From contig JAILGO010000058.1 in NCBI GenBank assembly GCA_024696725.1, positions 1 through 13,653 of the forward strand: a stretch of DNA of 13,653 bases, in the 5' to 3' direction. Below the pieces are notes generated by a model. The model ran no database searches. It was not told the DNA's origin and worked only from the letters and a program-made list of their open reading frames with translations. A program made the position numbers and the translations under genes. Source of the stretch: Eubacterium sp. (GTDB lineage: Bacteria; Bacillota; Clostridia; Oscillospirales; Acutalibacteraceae). Positions 6,973 through 13,653 of this stretch are shown piece after piece. Numbering within the stretch: the stretch's first letter is position 1; each line of letters opens with the position of its first letter.

Positions 6973-7881
6973 ATGTACGATATTGTTGTTGTAGGCGGAG
7001 GTCCCGCAGGTATGACGGCGGCGCTTTACGCGCAGAGAAACGGAAAGAGCGCGCTCGTTATCGAAAAGTCAAGCTTCGGCGGTCAGATAACCCACTCCCC
7101 GAAGGTTGAAAATATCCCGGGCGAACATTCAATCAGCGGAAACGAATTCGCGGACAAGCTCTTTTCACAGATACTTGAGCAGGGCGCGGAAATTGAAATA
7201 GAAACCGTATGCGGTATCAAGGATAACGGAAGAACGAAAACCGTTTTAACGGAAGAGGGCGGCTCATACGAATGCAGGGCGGTCGTTATCGCGACGGGCG
7301 TTAAGCACCGTATGCTCGGCTTAGAGGGTGAGGCGGAGCTTGTAGGCGAGGGCATCTCCTTCTGCGCGGTTTGCGACGGCGATTTCTATAAAGGAAAAAC
7401 CGTCTGCGTTGCAGGCGGCGGAAACTCGGCGCTTCAGGAGGCTATACTTCTTTCCGACAAGTGCGAAAAGGTTATTATGCTTCAGGACTTAACCTATTTT
7501 ACGGGCGAAGAAACGCTTCAGAAAACCCTTTTCGCAAGAGATAACGTCGAAGCCTTTACGGGCGTTAAAATCGTTCGTCTTGTAACCGAAAACGGCGAGC
7601 TCACGGGCGTTGAAATCGAAAAGGACGGAAGAAACGAAACGATAAGCTGCGACGGTCTTTTCGTAGCAATCGGTCTTATCCCCGAAAACGAGCCCTTTGA
7701 GGAGCTTGCGAAGCTTAACTCCTTCGGTTATTTCGACACCGACGAGAGCTGCGTAACAAAAACCGACGGCGTCTTCGTTGCGGGCGACTGCAGAAGCAAG
7801 GCTATCCGTCAGGTAACGACTGCGGCTGCCGACGGTACAATCGCGGCGCTCGCGGCGTGCAGATACATCAACTCTCTTTAA
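6973..7881 (+). CDS. Thioredoxin reductase-like FAD-dependent disulfide oxidoreductase
   Basis: A 302-residue flavoprotein of the low-molecular-weight thioredoxin reductase family. It has the N-terminal FAD motif GGGPAG (8-13), the redox-active C131-A-V-C134-DG, a second dinucleotide motif GGGNSA (148-153) and the C-terminal FAD motif GVFVAGDC (266-273). The HRR-x-x-FRA segment that binds the 2'-phosphate of NADPH in ordinary TrxB is absent; the equivalent stretch (about 168-180, IMLQDLTYFTGEE) has no arginine and is more like AhpF, which uses NADH. The electron donor is therefore uncertain. ATG 6973 has AAAGG 7 bases upstream. It lies 78 bases after nrdD, with no promoter of its own seen, and ends at a terminator, so it probably reduces the redoxin domain fused to NrdD. 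General thioredoxin reduction is the alternative. Confidence 0.88.
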   Translation: MYDIVVVGGGPAGMTAALYAQRNGKSALVIEKSSFGGQITHSPKVENIPGEHSISGNEFADKLFSQILEQGAEIEIETVCGIKDNGRTKTVLTEEGGSYECRAVVIATGVKHRMLGLEGEAELVGEGISFCAVCDGDFYKGKTVCVAGGGNSALQEAILLSDKCEKVIMLQDLTYFTGEETLQKTLFARDNVEAFTGVKIVRLVTENGELTGVEIEKDGRNETISCDGLFVAIGLIPENEPFEELAKLNSFGYFDTDESCVTKTDGVFVAGDCRSKAIRQVTTAAADGTIAALAACRYINSL

Positions 7882-7884
7882 TAC

Positions 7885-7925
7885 AAAAAAGAAAAAGGCG
7901 GCCCGAGGGTCGCCTTATATTTTTT
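7885..7925. terminator. Bidirectional intrinsic terminator
   Basis: AAGGCG (7895-7900) pairs with CGCCTT (7911-7916), and the stem extends through a G-T pair and C-G pairs to a loop near 7904-7907. The plus strand then reads into TATATTTTTT, and the minus strand into TTTTT-C-TTTTTT (7896 down to 7885). It can therefore stop the flavoprotein transcript and the convergent hydrolase transcript. Confidence 0.85.
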
Positions 7926-7926
7926 A

Positions 7927-9075
7927 TCAATCTTCTATTCTCTGCTTTACCGTTTTATAATCGCCGCTTCTTACGGACTGAACGGCGTCCTTAAGCGTCT
8001 TACCCGCCTTCTTCGCGGTTTCCTTAAGCGCTGATTTCGTTTCGTCGTCGAGCTCCTTAGCCGCAAGATAACCGCCGCGAACAGCCTCGACAAGATTTTC
8101 CTTTACGTCGAGAAGACCTCTCTGGCCCGTCGCCTCAATAATTTCGCCGATTGCGGTTTCAAGCGCGTCGAGCTGCTCCTCGGTAAGATTTCTTACCATC
8201 TCGTGGAAAACGAGGTCGGCGACCTTGCTCTGTGCCGACGTGTCGTCGCAGGTAATCAGCTTATCGCCGTTGAACTGCCACGAAAGCATATCGTGCTGCA
8301 TTGCGCCGGTAATTCTGTTAGCCTTGACAACGGTATAATCGTCGTCGTGAGAAAGCATCATACCGATAAACGAGGAACGCGGAATTATATGGCGGTAGCG
8401 CGGTAGAATCTCCTTATACGCTTCGCTGTTTATATAGTCGTAGGTTCTGAAGCCGGGTCCGTCGTTATTATAGATAACCTTAACTCTGTCGCGGACCTCT
8501 TTAGGCGCGTTAAGCACCGCGTGAAGCGCAACGTAGCCGCCCTTTGAGTGACCGCTGACAATAATATCGCCGTCGAAGTGCTTTGCCGCCTCGGTAAGAT
8601 AGTCGACGGAAAGCTTTTCGGACGGGATACCGTCGGGCGAGCCGAGCATATCGACGTCCTCTTTCCAGCCGATAAGGGTATCGTCGGTTCCGCGGAATAT
8701 AACGACGATTTCACCCGTAGGAAGAAGGAAGGTACCTGCGTTAAACTGAACGGCAGGCTCCTTGCCGTAGTTATCCGTACACGCAACGACCTTCATTTCG
8801 CCGTAGCGTTTACGCGCAGCCATATCCATTAAAAGACGGCTTATTCCCTTAACAAGCACAAGACCTACCGGCTTATGCTTGCCGCCCCTGTACGCGAAAA
8901 GCTCGCGGCAGGCGATACCGAAGGGCTTCGGCTCGTCGTCAAAGCTCGGAGAAACGACCTTGTCAAGAGGCATATAAAAGCCCACGCCCATTGCAACGTT
9001 ATCCTCGTCGGTAAAGGGCTTATCCCTGAAGGAAATATGACCGTAGTTTTTTACATAATCCGATACGTTTGCCAT
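7927..9075 (-). CDS. DUF2974/Mbeg1-like alpha/beta hydrolase (lipase-like)
   Basis: A 382-residue predicted serine hydrolase of the lipase class-3-like DUF2974 (Mbeg1-like) group. The nucleophile elbow is G175-H-S177-K-G-G180. VIFRGTDDT (125-133) is the usual oxyanion-side strand of class 3 lipases. D205 in NNDGPG and H261 in QHDMLSW are the likely remaining triad residues. The last 60 residues are charged and helical (Lys/Asp/Glu rich) and may be an interaction tail. No signal peptide or membrane segment is seen, so it is probably cytoplasmic. The substrate is unknown; esters or lipids are inferred only from the family. ATG at 9073-9075 follows AAAGGAG with 8-base spacing. It is transcribed alone from the promoter at 9111-9138. 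Confidence 0.85.
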   Translation of the reverse strand: MANVSDYVKNYGHISFRDKPFTDEDNVAMGVGFYMPLDKVVSPSFDDEPKPFGIACRELFAYRGGKHKPVGLVLVKGISRLLMDMAARKRYGEMKVVACTDNYGKEPAVQFNAGTFLLPTGEIVVIFRGTDDTLIGWKEDVDMLGSPDGIPSEKLSVDYLTEAAKHFDGDIIVSGHSKGGYVALHAVLNAPKEVRDRVKVIYNNDGPGFRTYDYINSEAYKEILPRYRHIIPRSSFIGMMLSHDDDYTVVKANRITGAMQHDMLSWQFNGDKLITCDDTSAQSKVADLVFHEMVRNLTEEQLDALETAIGEIIEATGQRGLLDVKENLVEAVRGGYLAAKELDDETKSALKETAKKAGKTLKDAVQSVRSGDYKTVKQRIED

Positions 9076-9110
9076 AAATACAACTCCTTTTAAATAATAC
9101 TCATAAGTCT

Positions 9111-9138
9111 ATTATATTACAATGTGTGAAAATTGCAA
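9111..9138 (-). promoter_or_regulatory. Sigma-A type promoter for the hydrolase gene
   Basis: On the minus strand TTGCAA (9133-9138) and TATAAT (9111-9116) are 16 bases apart. It begins only three bases beyond the T run of the purA terminator, so the hydrolase appears insulated from the purine operon upstream. Confidence 0.65.
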
Positions 9139-9141
9139 GTG

Positions 9142-9170
9142 AAAAATACCGCCGTGCGTCTGCACGGCGG
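9142..9170 (-). terminator. Intrinsic terminator of the purH-purA operon
   Basis: A 9-bp GC-rich stem (CCGCCGTGC at 9149-9157 with GCACGGCGG at 9162-9170, loop GTCT) is followed on the minus strand by TATTTTT. It lies seven bases after the purA stop codon. Confidence 0.88.
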
Positions 9171-9176
9171 TTGATA

Positions 9177-10454
9177 TTATTTATTCCTGTAAATGATTGC
9201 TTCACGCTCGGGTCCGTTACTTACCATAGTAATATTGCAGCCCATTTCCTTTTCAATGAACTCAACGTAATCCCTCGTTTCCTTCGGAAGCTCGTCGTAA
9301 TTACGGATTCCTCTTATATCGCAATGCCATCCCTTAAAGGTCTTAAGTACGGGCTTCGCCTTTTTAAGCTCGGGAGTGGTCGGGAAGTCCTTAGTAACCT
9401 TTCCGTCGATATCGTAGGCAACGCAGACCTTGATTTCCTCAAGATATGAGAGACAGTCAAGCGCGGTCATTACTACCTGCGTCGCGCCCTGGCACTCTAT
9501 ACCGTAGCGCGAGGCTACGCAGTCGAACCAGCCGACTCTTCTCGGTCTGCCCGTCGTTGCGCCGAACTCGCCCTTATCGCCGCCGTGAATACGAAGCTCC
9601 TGCGCCTCGTCGCCGAAAATTTCGGATACGAATTCGCCCGCGCCGACAGCCGAGGAATACGCCTTCGTTACAACGACTATATCCTCGATTTTGTGAGGCG
9701 GAATTCCCGCGCCGACAGCGCCGTAGCCCGCAAGCGTTGAGCTTGAGGTAACCATAGGATAGATACCGAAATCGGGGTCCTTAAGCGTACCGAGCTGTCC
9801 CTCGAGAAGAATATTCTTTCCTTCCCTGATAGCTTCGGCAAGATACTTATGAGTATCGCAGACGTAGGGAGCAATCTTCTCTCTGTATTCAACGCAGGTA
9901 TTATAGAGCTCCTCCTCGCTGAGCAGCGGCTTATGATAAACGTGCTCAAGCGTAAGGTTTTTAAGCGTACAGATATTCTTAAGCTTTGCTTTAAGCGTTT
10001 CGTCGTCGAAAAGCTCGTTAACCTGAATCCCTATCTTGCTGTACTTATCCGAGAAGAAGGGGGCGATACCGCTTTTTGTTGAGCCGAAAGCGTTCTTGCC
10101 GAGTCTTTCCTCCTCATATTCGTCAAGCAGAATATGATACTGCATTAATATCTGAGCGCGCTCGGAAACGAGAAGCTTCGGGTTAAGTCCCGCCTTTTTA
10201 ACGGATTCAAGCTCGTTGATAAACTTGTTAATATCGAGCGCTACGCCGTTACCTATAATACAGGTCGTATGGTCGTAGCAGACGCCGCTCGGCATAAGGT
10301 GAAGCGCAAAGCGTCCGTGCTCGTTTATAATCGTATGTCCTGCATTGGCGCCGCCCTGAAAACGGATAACTATATCGCTCTTTTCGGCGAACATATCGGT
10401 AATTTTACCTTTACCTTCGTCGCCCCAGTTAGCGCCAACTATTGCTCTAATCAT
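9177..10454 (-). CDS. purA: Adenylosuccinate synthetase
   Basis: Joins aspartate to IMP with GTP to give adenylosuccinate, the first committed step from IMP to AMP; cytoplasmic. The 425-residue length is normal. Visible motifs are GDEGKGK (11-17, with the catalytic Asp12), GANAGH (35-40, His40), TTGRPRR (300-306) and VSNGPERE (411-418). The usual TTGRGIGP-type loop reads GSTKSGIAPFF (124-134) and the usual VTSSN is VTSSS, marking a divergent subgroup rather than a damaged gene. ATG at 10452-10454 has AGGAG with 8-base spacing. It lies 42 bases downstream of the AICAR transformylase gene with no promoter between, so the two are cotranscribed and serve adjoining parts of purine synthesis, with the IMP cyclohydrolase step missing between them here. 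Confidence 0.96.
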   Translation of the reverse strand: MIRAIVGANWGDEGKGKITDMFAEKSDIVIRFQGGANAGHTIINEHGRFALHLMPSGVCYDHTTCIIGNGVALDINKFINELESVKKAGLNPKLLVSERAQILMQYHILLDEYEEERLGKNAFGSTKSGIAPFFSDKYSKIGIQVNELFDDETLKAKLKNICTLKNLTLEHVYHKPLLSEEELYNTCVEYREKIAPYVCDTHKYLAEAIREGKNILLEGQLGTLKDPDFGIYPMVTSSSTLAGYGAVGAGIPPHKIEDIVVVTKAYSSAVGAGEFVSEIFGDEAQELRIHGGDKGEFGATTGRPRRVGWFDCVASRYGIECQGATQVVMTALDCLSYLEEIKVCVAYDIDGKVTKDFPTTPELKKAKPVLKTFKGWHCDIRGIRNYDELPKETRDYVEFIEKEMGCNITMVSNGPEREAIIYRNK

Positions 10455-10496
10455 TTTTCTTTCTCCTAATTACTGATTCTTCTGCCGCCGCAGTTA

Positions 10497-11672
10497 TTAA
10501 TGGTGGAAAAGGCGGATGCCCGTCATCGTCATAGCAATTCCGTACTTGTCGCAGCACTCGATAACCTCTTTATCTCTTACGGAGCCGCCCGGCTGAGCGA
10601 TATACTTAACGCCCGACTTAACGGCGCGCTCGATATTATCCTCAAACGGGAAGAACGCGTCTGAGCCGAGAGCCACGTTATCCATCTTTTCGTGCCACGC
10701 CTTCTTCTCCTCAGCGGTGAAGGGCTCGGGCTTCTCGGTAAAGTATCTCTGCCATACGCCGTCGGCAAGAAGCTCCTCATAATCGTCGCTGATATAAAGG
10801 TCAATCGCATTATCCGCGTCGGTCTTTCTTACGCCCTCGATAAAGGGAAGACTAAGCACCTTTTCGTTTCTTCTCAGCCAGAGCATATCAGCCTTGCTTC
10901 CCGCCATTCTCGTACAGAGAATACGGCTCTGCTGTCCCGCGCCTACGCCGAGAGTCTGTCCGCCCTGAGCGTATACAACGGAATTCGACTGAGTATACTT
11001 AAGCGTTATCATTGAAATAAGGAGGTCGATTTTTGCAATTTCGGGGATTTCCTTAACCTTTGTCGGCATATCGTCGAAGAGAGACATAGTGATTTCAGCG
11101 TTATTGCGCTTCTGCTCAAACTTAATGCCGAATACCTGCTTCGTCTCCATCTCCTCGGGAACGTAGTCGGGGTCAATCTTAATTACAAGATAGCCGCCGC
11201 GTCTTTTGCTCTTAAGGATTTCAAGAGCCTCGTCGGTATATCCGGGAGCGATAATTCCGTCGGAAACCTCTTTTTGAAGGAACTTCGCAACGGAGGCGTC
11301 GCACACGTCCGAAAGAGCCGCGAAATCGCCGAAGGAGGACTGTCTGTCACAGGAGCGGGCTCTCGCATAGGCTACGCCGATAGGTGAGAGCTCGAGGCCG
11401 TCGGGCACCATACACACCTTACGGTCAACGTCGCTGAGCGGCTGAGCAACCGCTGCGCCTGCGGGCGAAACGTGCTTGAAGGAAGCCGCGCTCGGAAGTC
11501 CCGTAGCCGCCTTAAGCTCCTTTACGAGCTGCCATGCGTTGAACGCGTCAAGCAGATTGATATAACCTGCGGCGCCGTTTAAAATCTCAAACGGAAGCTC
11601 CTTTCCGTCAAGATGAATTCTCGCGGGGTTCTGGTTAGGATTACAGCCGTATTTAAGTTTATATTCTGTCAT
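10497..11672 (-). CDS. purH: Stand-alone AICAR transformylase (phosphoribosylaminoimidazolecarboxamide formyltransferase)
   Basis: Transfers a formyl group from 10-formyltetrahydrofolate to AICAR, the penultimate step of IMP synthesis. The 391 residues correspond to the transformylase part of bifunctional PurH only. The catalytic K66-H67 occurs in SFKHVSPAGAAV, later conserved stretches include KYTQSNSVVYAQGGQ and GVGAGQQSR, and the protein ends in RLFHH, typical of the family C-terminus. The N-terminal IMP cyclohydrolase domain of about 190 residues in ordinary PurH is absent. The gene is intact, with its own AGGAGG ribosome binding site and promoter directly upstream, so this is a genuine single-domain form. 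Cyclohydrolase must be encoded elsewhere, perhaps by a PurO-like protein. First gene of the operon with purA. Confidence 0.95.
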   Translation of the reverse strand: MTEYKLKYGCNPNQNPARIHLDGKELPFEILNGAAGYINLLDAFNAWQLVKELKAATGLPSAASFKHVSPAGAAVAQPLSDVDRKVCMVPDGLELSPIGVAYARARSCDRQSSFGDFAALSDVCDASVAKFLQKEVSDGIIAPGYTDEALEILKSKRRGGYLVIKIDPDYVPEEMETKQVFGIKFEQKRNNAEITMSLFDDMPTKVKEIPEIAKIDLLISMITLKYTQSNSVVYAQGGQTLGVGAGQQSRILCTRMAGSKADMLWLRRNEKVLSLPFIEGVRKTDADNAIDLYISDDYEELLADGVWQRYFTEKPEPFTAEEKKAWHEKMDNVALGSDAFFPFEDNIERAVKSGVKYIAQPGGSVRDKEVIECCDKYGIAMTMTGIRLFHH

Positions 11673-11721
11673 AAATCCTTCTCCTCCTGATTAATATTAT
11701 ATATTAAAAATCAACAAACTT

Positions 11722-11750
11722 ATTTTACAATACTTCATTGAAAAATGCAA
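11722..11750 (-). promoter_or_regulatory. Probable promoter of the purH-purA operon
   Basis: On the minus strand TTGCAT (11745-11750) and TAAAAT (11722-11727) are 17 bases apart, giving a leader of about 43 bases. That is too short for a purine riboswitch. Its -35 region lies inside the spacer of the divergent ATP-grasp promoter. Confidence 0.55.
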
Positions 11751-11766
11751 GCCGAACAGCTATAAT
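11738..11766 (+). promoter_or_regulatory. Promoter of the ATP-grasp gene pair
   Basis: TTGAAA (11738-11743) and TATAAT (11761-11766) are 17 bases apart. The expected start of transcription near 11773 falls at the edge of the ribosome binding site (11774-11780), so the leader would be only about 16 bases. It overlaps the divergent purH promoter. Confidence 0.65.
11752..11757. promoter_or_regulatory. CCGAAC core, possible PurR-type PurBox half
   Basis: The hexamer CCGAAC equals the invariant core of the Bacillus-type PurBox (AWWWCCGAACWWT). It abuts the -35 box of the purH promoter and lies within the spacer of the ATP-grasp promoter. The flanking bases match poorly and I see no second inverted core at the usual spacing, so this may be chance. 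Confidence 0.25.
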
Positions 11767-11788
11767 AAAAGTTAAGGAGGACAATCAA

Positions 11789-12601
11789 ATGAACGGTATT
11801 TTAGCAGTAAACGCCTACCTTAAGGGCGAAAAATTTGACAATTTGCACAACCATATTATCAAAGCGGCTGAAAGTATGGACATAACGCTGAAAATTAAAA
11901 ATAATGAGGAGCTGTGGTTTTTTAACGAAAAACCCGATTTTGTGCTTTTTTGGGATAAAGATGTTAATCTTGCACAACATCTTGAGAACAGAGGCATTCC
12001 CGTTTTTAACTCCGCGCGCTCGATTGCGCTATGCGACGACAAGGCAAAAACCTACCTCACCCTTGAGGGCGCCGTCGCTCAGCCCGAAACTATAATAGCT
12101 CCGTTTTCATTTTTCAAGACCGACTATACCGGCTTTGTACGGAAGGCGGTTGAGAAACTCGGACTGCCCCTCGTTTTCAAGGAGTGCTTCGGCTCCTTCG
12201 GAGAACAGGTTTTCCTTTGTAATACCGTAGAAGAAATCCTCTCTCATATTACGGACAGACCGTTCCTTCTTCAACAATATATCGAGGGCGGTAACGAGGA
12301 CGTCCGCCTTGAAATCGTCGGCGGAAAATGCGTCGCGGCGATGAAGCGTAAAAACGAAAGGGACTTTCGCTCAAACATAACGAACGGCGGCGTAGCGACT
12401 CCCTATACTCCGACCAACGACGAGTTTAAGCTCGCGGTCAAGGCCTGCGCCGTGCTCGGACTGGATTTCGGCGGAGTGGATATACTCGACCATAAATTAG
12501 TATGCGAGGTAAACTCAAACGCTCACATTATAAACCTGATGAACGCAACGGGAATCGACGCGGCTCCGTTGATTCTCAGGCAGATTACGGACACGATATG
12601 A
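11789..12601 (+). CDS. RimK-like ATP-grasp ligase, first of a tandem pair
   Basis: A 270-residue ATP-grasp enzyme of the RimK/glutathione-synthetase-like group, which forms amide or peptide bonds via an acyl phosphate. Residues 1-90 form the N-terminal pre-ATP-grasp domain. K131-E132 and the glycine loop GSFGEQV (135-141) bind ATP. DVRLEIVGG (171-179) and RDFRSNITNGG (191-201) match RimK signatures. D231 and E240-V-N242 form the expected magnesium site. Substrate and product are unknown; glutamate or another amino acid is only a family guess. I chose ATG 11789 because AAGGAGG lies 8 bases upstream; a longer frame from 11738 starts inside the promoter. The first part is more AT rich than neighbouring genes. 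The stop codon overlaps the next start (ATGA), so both ligases are made together. Confidence 0.82.
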   Translation: MNGILAVNAYLKGEKFDNLHNHIIKAAESMDITLKIKNNEELWFFNEKPDFVLFWDKDVNLAQHLENRGIPVFNSARSIALCDDKAKTYLTLEGAVAQPETIIAPFSFFKTDYTGFVRKAVEKLGLPLVFKECFGSFGEQVFLCNTVEEILSHITDRPFLLQQYIEGGNEDVRLEIVGGKCVAAMKRKNERDFRSNITNGGVATPYTPTNDEFKLAVKACAVLGLDFGGVDILDHKLVCEVNSNAHIINLMNATGIDAAPLILRQITDTI

Positions 12602-13329
12602 AACCGATACTTATCTATTCAGAGGAAGAGGCGAAGCGTAACGCCTTCGCGGCTGAAAAAATATGCGCCGGGCTCGGCGCAGTGCTTAAAACGCCCGACT
12701 ATGACGGCGAAGCGCTATACGTAATCAACCGAACTAACGATTTCCGCGTCGGTGAGCGTTTTGAAAACAGAGGGGTCAGAGTATTCAATCCCTCCGCTTT
12801 TTCGCGTCTTGCGAACAACAAGCAGGACTGTTACGATTTTATGGAGAAAAACGGAATCGAAATAATGCCCACCCGTTACGCAGCGCCTCCGTTTATTAAA
12901 AAGCCCGTTGACGGTCACGGCGGACAGGGCGTTAAAATGTGTTATGACGAGGCGGAATACGATAGAAATTTCGTTTGTCAGAAGCCCGCGTCAAACTTAG
13001 GCAAAGACTTACGCGTTTGGGTTATCGGCGGAGAGATTATCGCCTCCGTCCTCAGAGTAAGCAAAACGGATTTCCGCTCAAATTTCTCGCTCGGCGGCGA
13101 GGCGATTCCTTATGCGCTCAGCGACGGCGAGGAAAAAACCGTAAAAAAAATAATCTCCCTTGTTAAAGGAGATTACTACGGGATTGATTTCGTTTTCAAC
13201 AACGGCAGAGCCGTATTCAACGAGCTCGAGGATACCGTCGGCGCGCGAATGGTATACGCAAAAACCGATATAGATATACTTAAGCTTTACTGTGATTACA
13301 TAAAAGCCGAAACGGCTAATTCAGTATAA
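12598..13329 (+). CDS. RimK-like ATP-grasp ligase, second of the pair, with altered metal motif
   Basis: A 243-residue relative of the preceding protein with the same order of motifs: a shortened N-terminal domain, lysines K101-K102 with the glycine loop DGHGGQGVKM (105-114), KDLRVWVIGGE (136-146), KTDFRSNFSLGG (156-167) and YGIDFVF (194-200) with D197. Where the partner has the usual E-x-N magnesium motif, this one reads N208-E209-L-E211-D212, so the Asn is replaced by Glu. This may be a subfamily trait rather than damage, since the frame is intact. The start at 12598 overlaps the upstream stop by four bases (ATGA), suggesting coupled translation and perhaps a heteromer or two sequential ligation steps. 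The 3' end overlaps the convergent membrane-protein gene by 14 bases. Function unknown. Confidence 0.78.
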   Translation: MKPILIYSEEEAKRNAFAAEKICAGLGAVLKTPDYDGEALYVINRTNDFRVGERFENRGVRVFNPSAFSRLANNKQDCYDFMEKNGIEIMPTRYAAPPFIKKPVDGHGGQGVKMCYDEAEYDRNFVCQKPASNLGKDLRVWVIGGEIIASVLRVSKTDFRSNFSLGGEAIPYALSDGEEKTVKKIISLVKGDYYGIDFVFNNGRAVFNELEDTVGARMVYAKTDIDILKLYCDYIKAETANSV

Positions 13330-13648
13330 AATAACCCGCCGCGCCGTAGACGGTAGAGAGCATAACGAGCACGTTAGCGACAGAGTTGGTTTTACCCGTT
13401 ATCATTCTTATAATTATACCGACGGCTGAGAAGATTATACCGCACCACGCGATTAAAATCTGGTCGAGCCTTTCCGACGGGAGCGCGGTCGCGTTAATAA
13501 ACGTAACGAGAAGCGAAAGCGCTACCCCGAGCCAGAAAAATATAATGTGTACCCTTTCGTCGCCCTTCGGTCTCAACATAAACATCGAGGTAACGATAAA
13601 CGAAAAAACTATTACCACGTAAAGAATAAAAAGCGGTGATAAAGCCAT
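13316..13648 (-). CDS. Small four-helix membrane protein of unknown function
   Basis: A 110-residue, strongly hydrophobic protein with four predicted membrane helices at about 5-25, 34-54, 63-84 and 89-109, joined by short charged loops (RPKGDER at 26-32, PSERLD at 57-62, TGKTN at 84-88). I do not recognise a family. The chosen ATG at 13646-13648 begins five bases from the window edge, so no ribosome binding site can be examined and the true start could lie outside. The stop codon TAG at 13316-13318 is within the end of the convergent ATP-grasp gene. There is no room for an intrinsic terminator between the two. Confidence 0.65.
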   Translation of the reverse strand: MALSPLFILYVVIVFSFIVTSMFMLRPKGDERVHIIFFWLGVALSLLVTFINATALPSERLDQILIAWCGIIFSAVGIIIRMITGKTNSVANVLVMLSTVYGAAGYFILN

Positions 13649-13653
13649 ATTTT

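Noticed and set aside
10480..10492. Short CTGC/GCAG inverted repeat between purH and purA
   Set aside because: A four-base stem with no T run is too weak to be a terminator or a regulatory structure.
10497..11672. PurH interpreted as a truncated bifunctional enzyme
   Set aside because: The start codon has a strong AGGAGG site and a promoter immediately upstream, and the frame begins at a natural domain boundary with no remnant of a cyclohydrolase domain beyond it.
11673..11721. Possible purine riboswitch in the purH leader
   Set aside because: The predicted leader is only about 43 bases and shows no aptamer-like helices or terminator stem.

Overview
The window looks like a chromosomal stretch from an anaerobic, Gram-positive member of the Clostridia (Oscillospiraceae/Ruminococcaceae-like). 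The support is indirect: strong AGGAGG-type ribosome binding sites, sigma-A style promoters, a class III (oxygen-sensitive) ribonucleotide reductase, a stand-alone AICAR transformylase, an M32 carboxypeptidase and a DUF4037/TPR gene pair. The gene-dense layout and uniform base composition suggest core chromosome. I see no insertion sequence, phage gene, tRNA, rRNA or CRISPR array, and no gene-free stretch longer than about 125 bases.

Left part (1-1900): the 3' end of a plus-strand gene resembling a bacterial RyR domain ends at a strong intrinsic terminator. It converges on a minus-strand M32 carboxypeptidase. The carboxypeptidase and the next gene diverge from a short AT-rich region with a promoter facing each way.

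Centre-left (1896-7881): a plus-strand run of TPR protein, DUF4037 nucleotidyltransferase-fold protein, NrdG-type activase, NrdD and a thioredoxin-reductase-like flavoprotein. The first three genes overlap or nearly abut. nrdD has its own consensus promoter (TTGACA-17-TATAAT). NrdD carries an extra C-terminal redoxin domain with a CPNC motif, and the flavoprotein follows 78 bases later, so the locus appears to encode a deoxynucleotide-synthesis unit with its own thiol electron supply. A bidirectional terminator closes the run.

Centre-right (7927-11672): three minus-strand genes. A DUF2974/Mbeg1-like alpha/beta hydrolase has its own promoter. purA and a stand-alone purH-type AICAR transformylase form a small purine operon, with a terminator after purA.

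Right part (11789-13648): diverging from purH, through overlapping promoters, is a tandem pair of RimK-like ATP-grasp ligases coupled by an ATGA overlap. Their substrate is unknown. The second gene overlaps, tail to tail, a small four-helix membrane protein gene that reaches the window edge.

The best candidates for something under-described are the NrdD-redoxin fusion with its atypical flavoprotein partner, the ATP-grasp pair with an altered metal site, and the TPR/DUF4037 pair. All assignments come from motif recognition by eye; no database search was possible.
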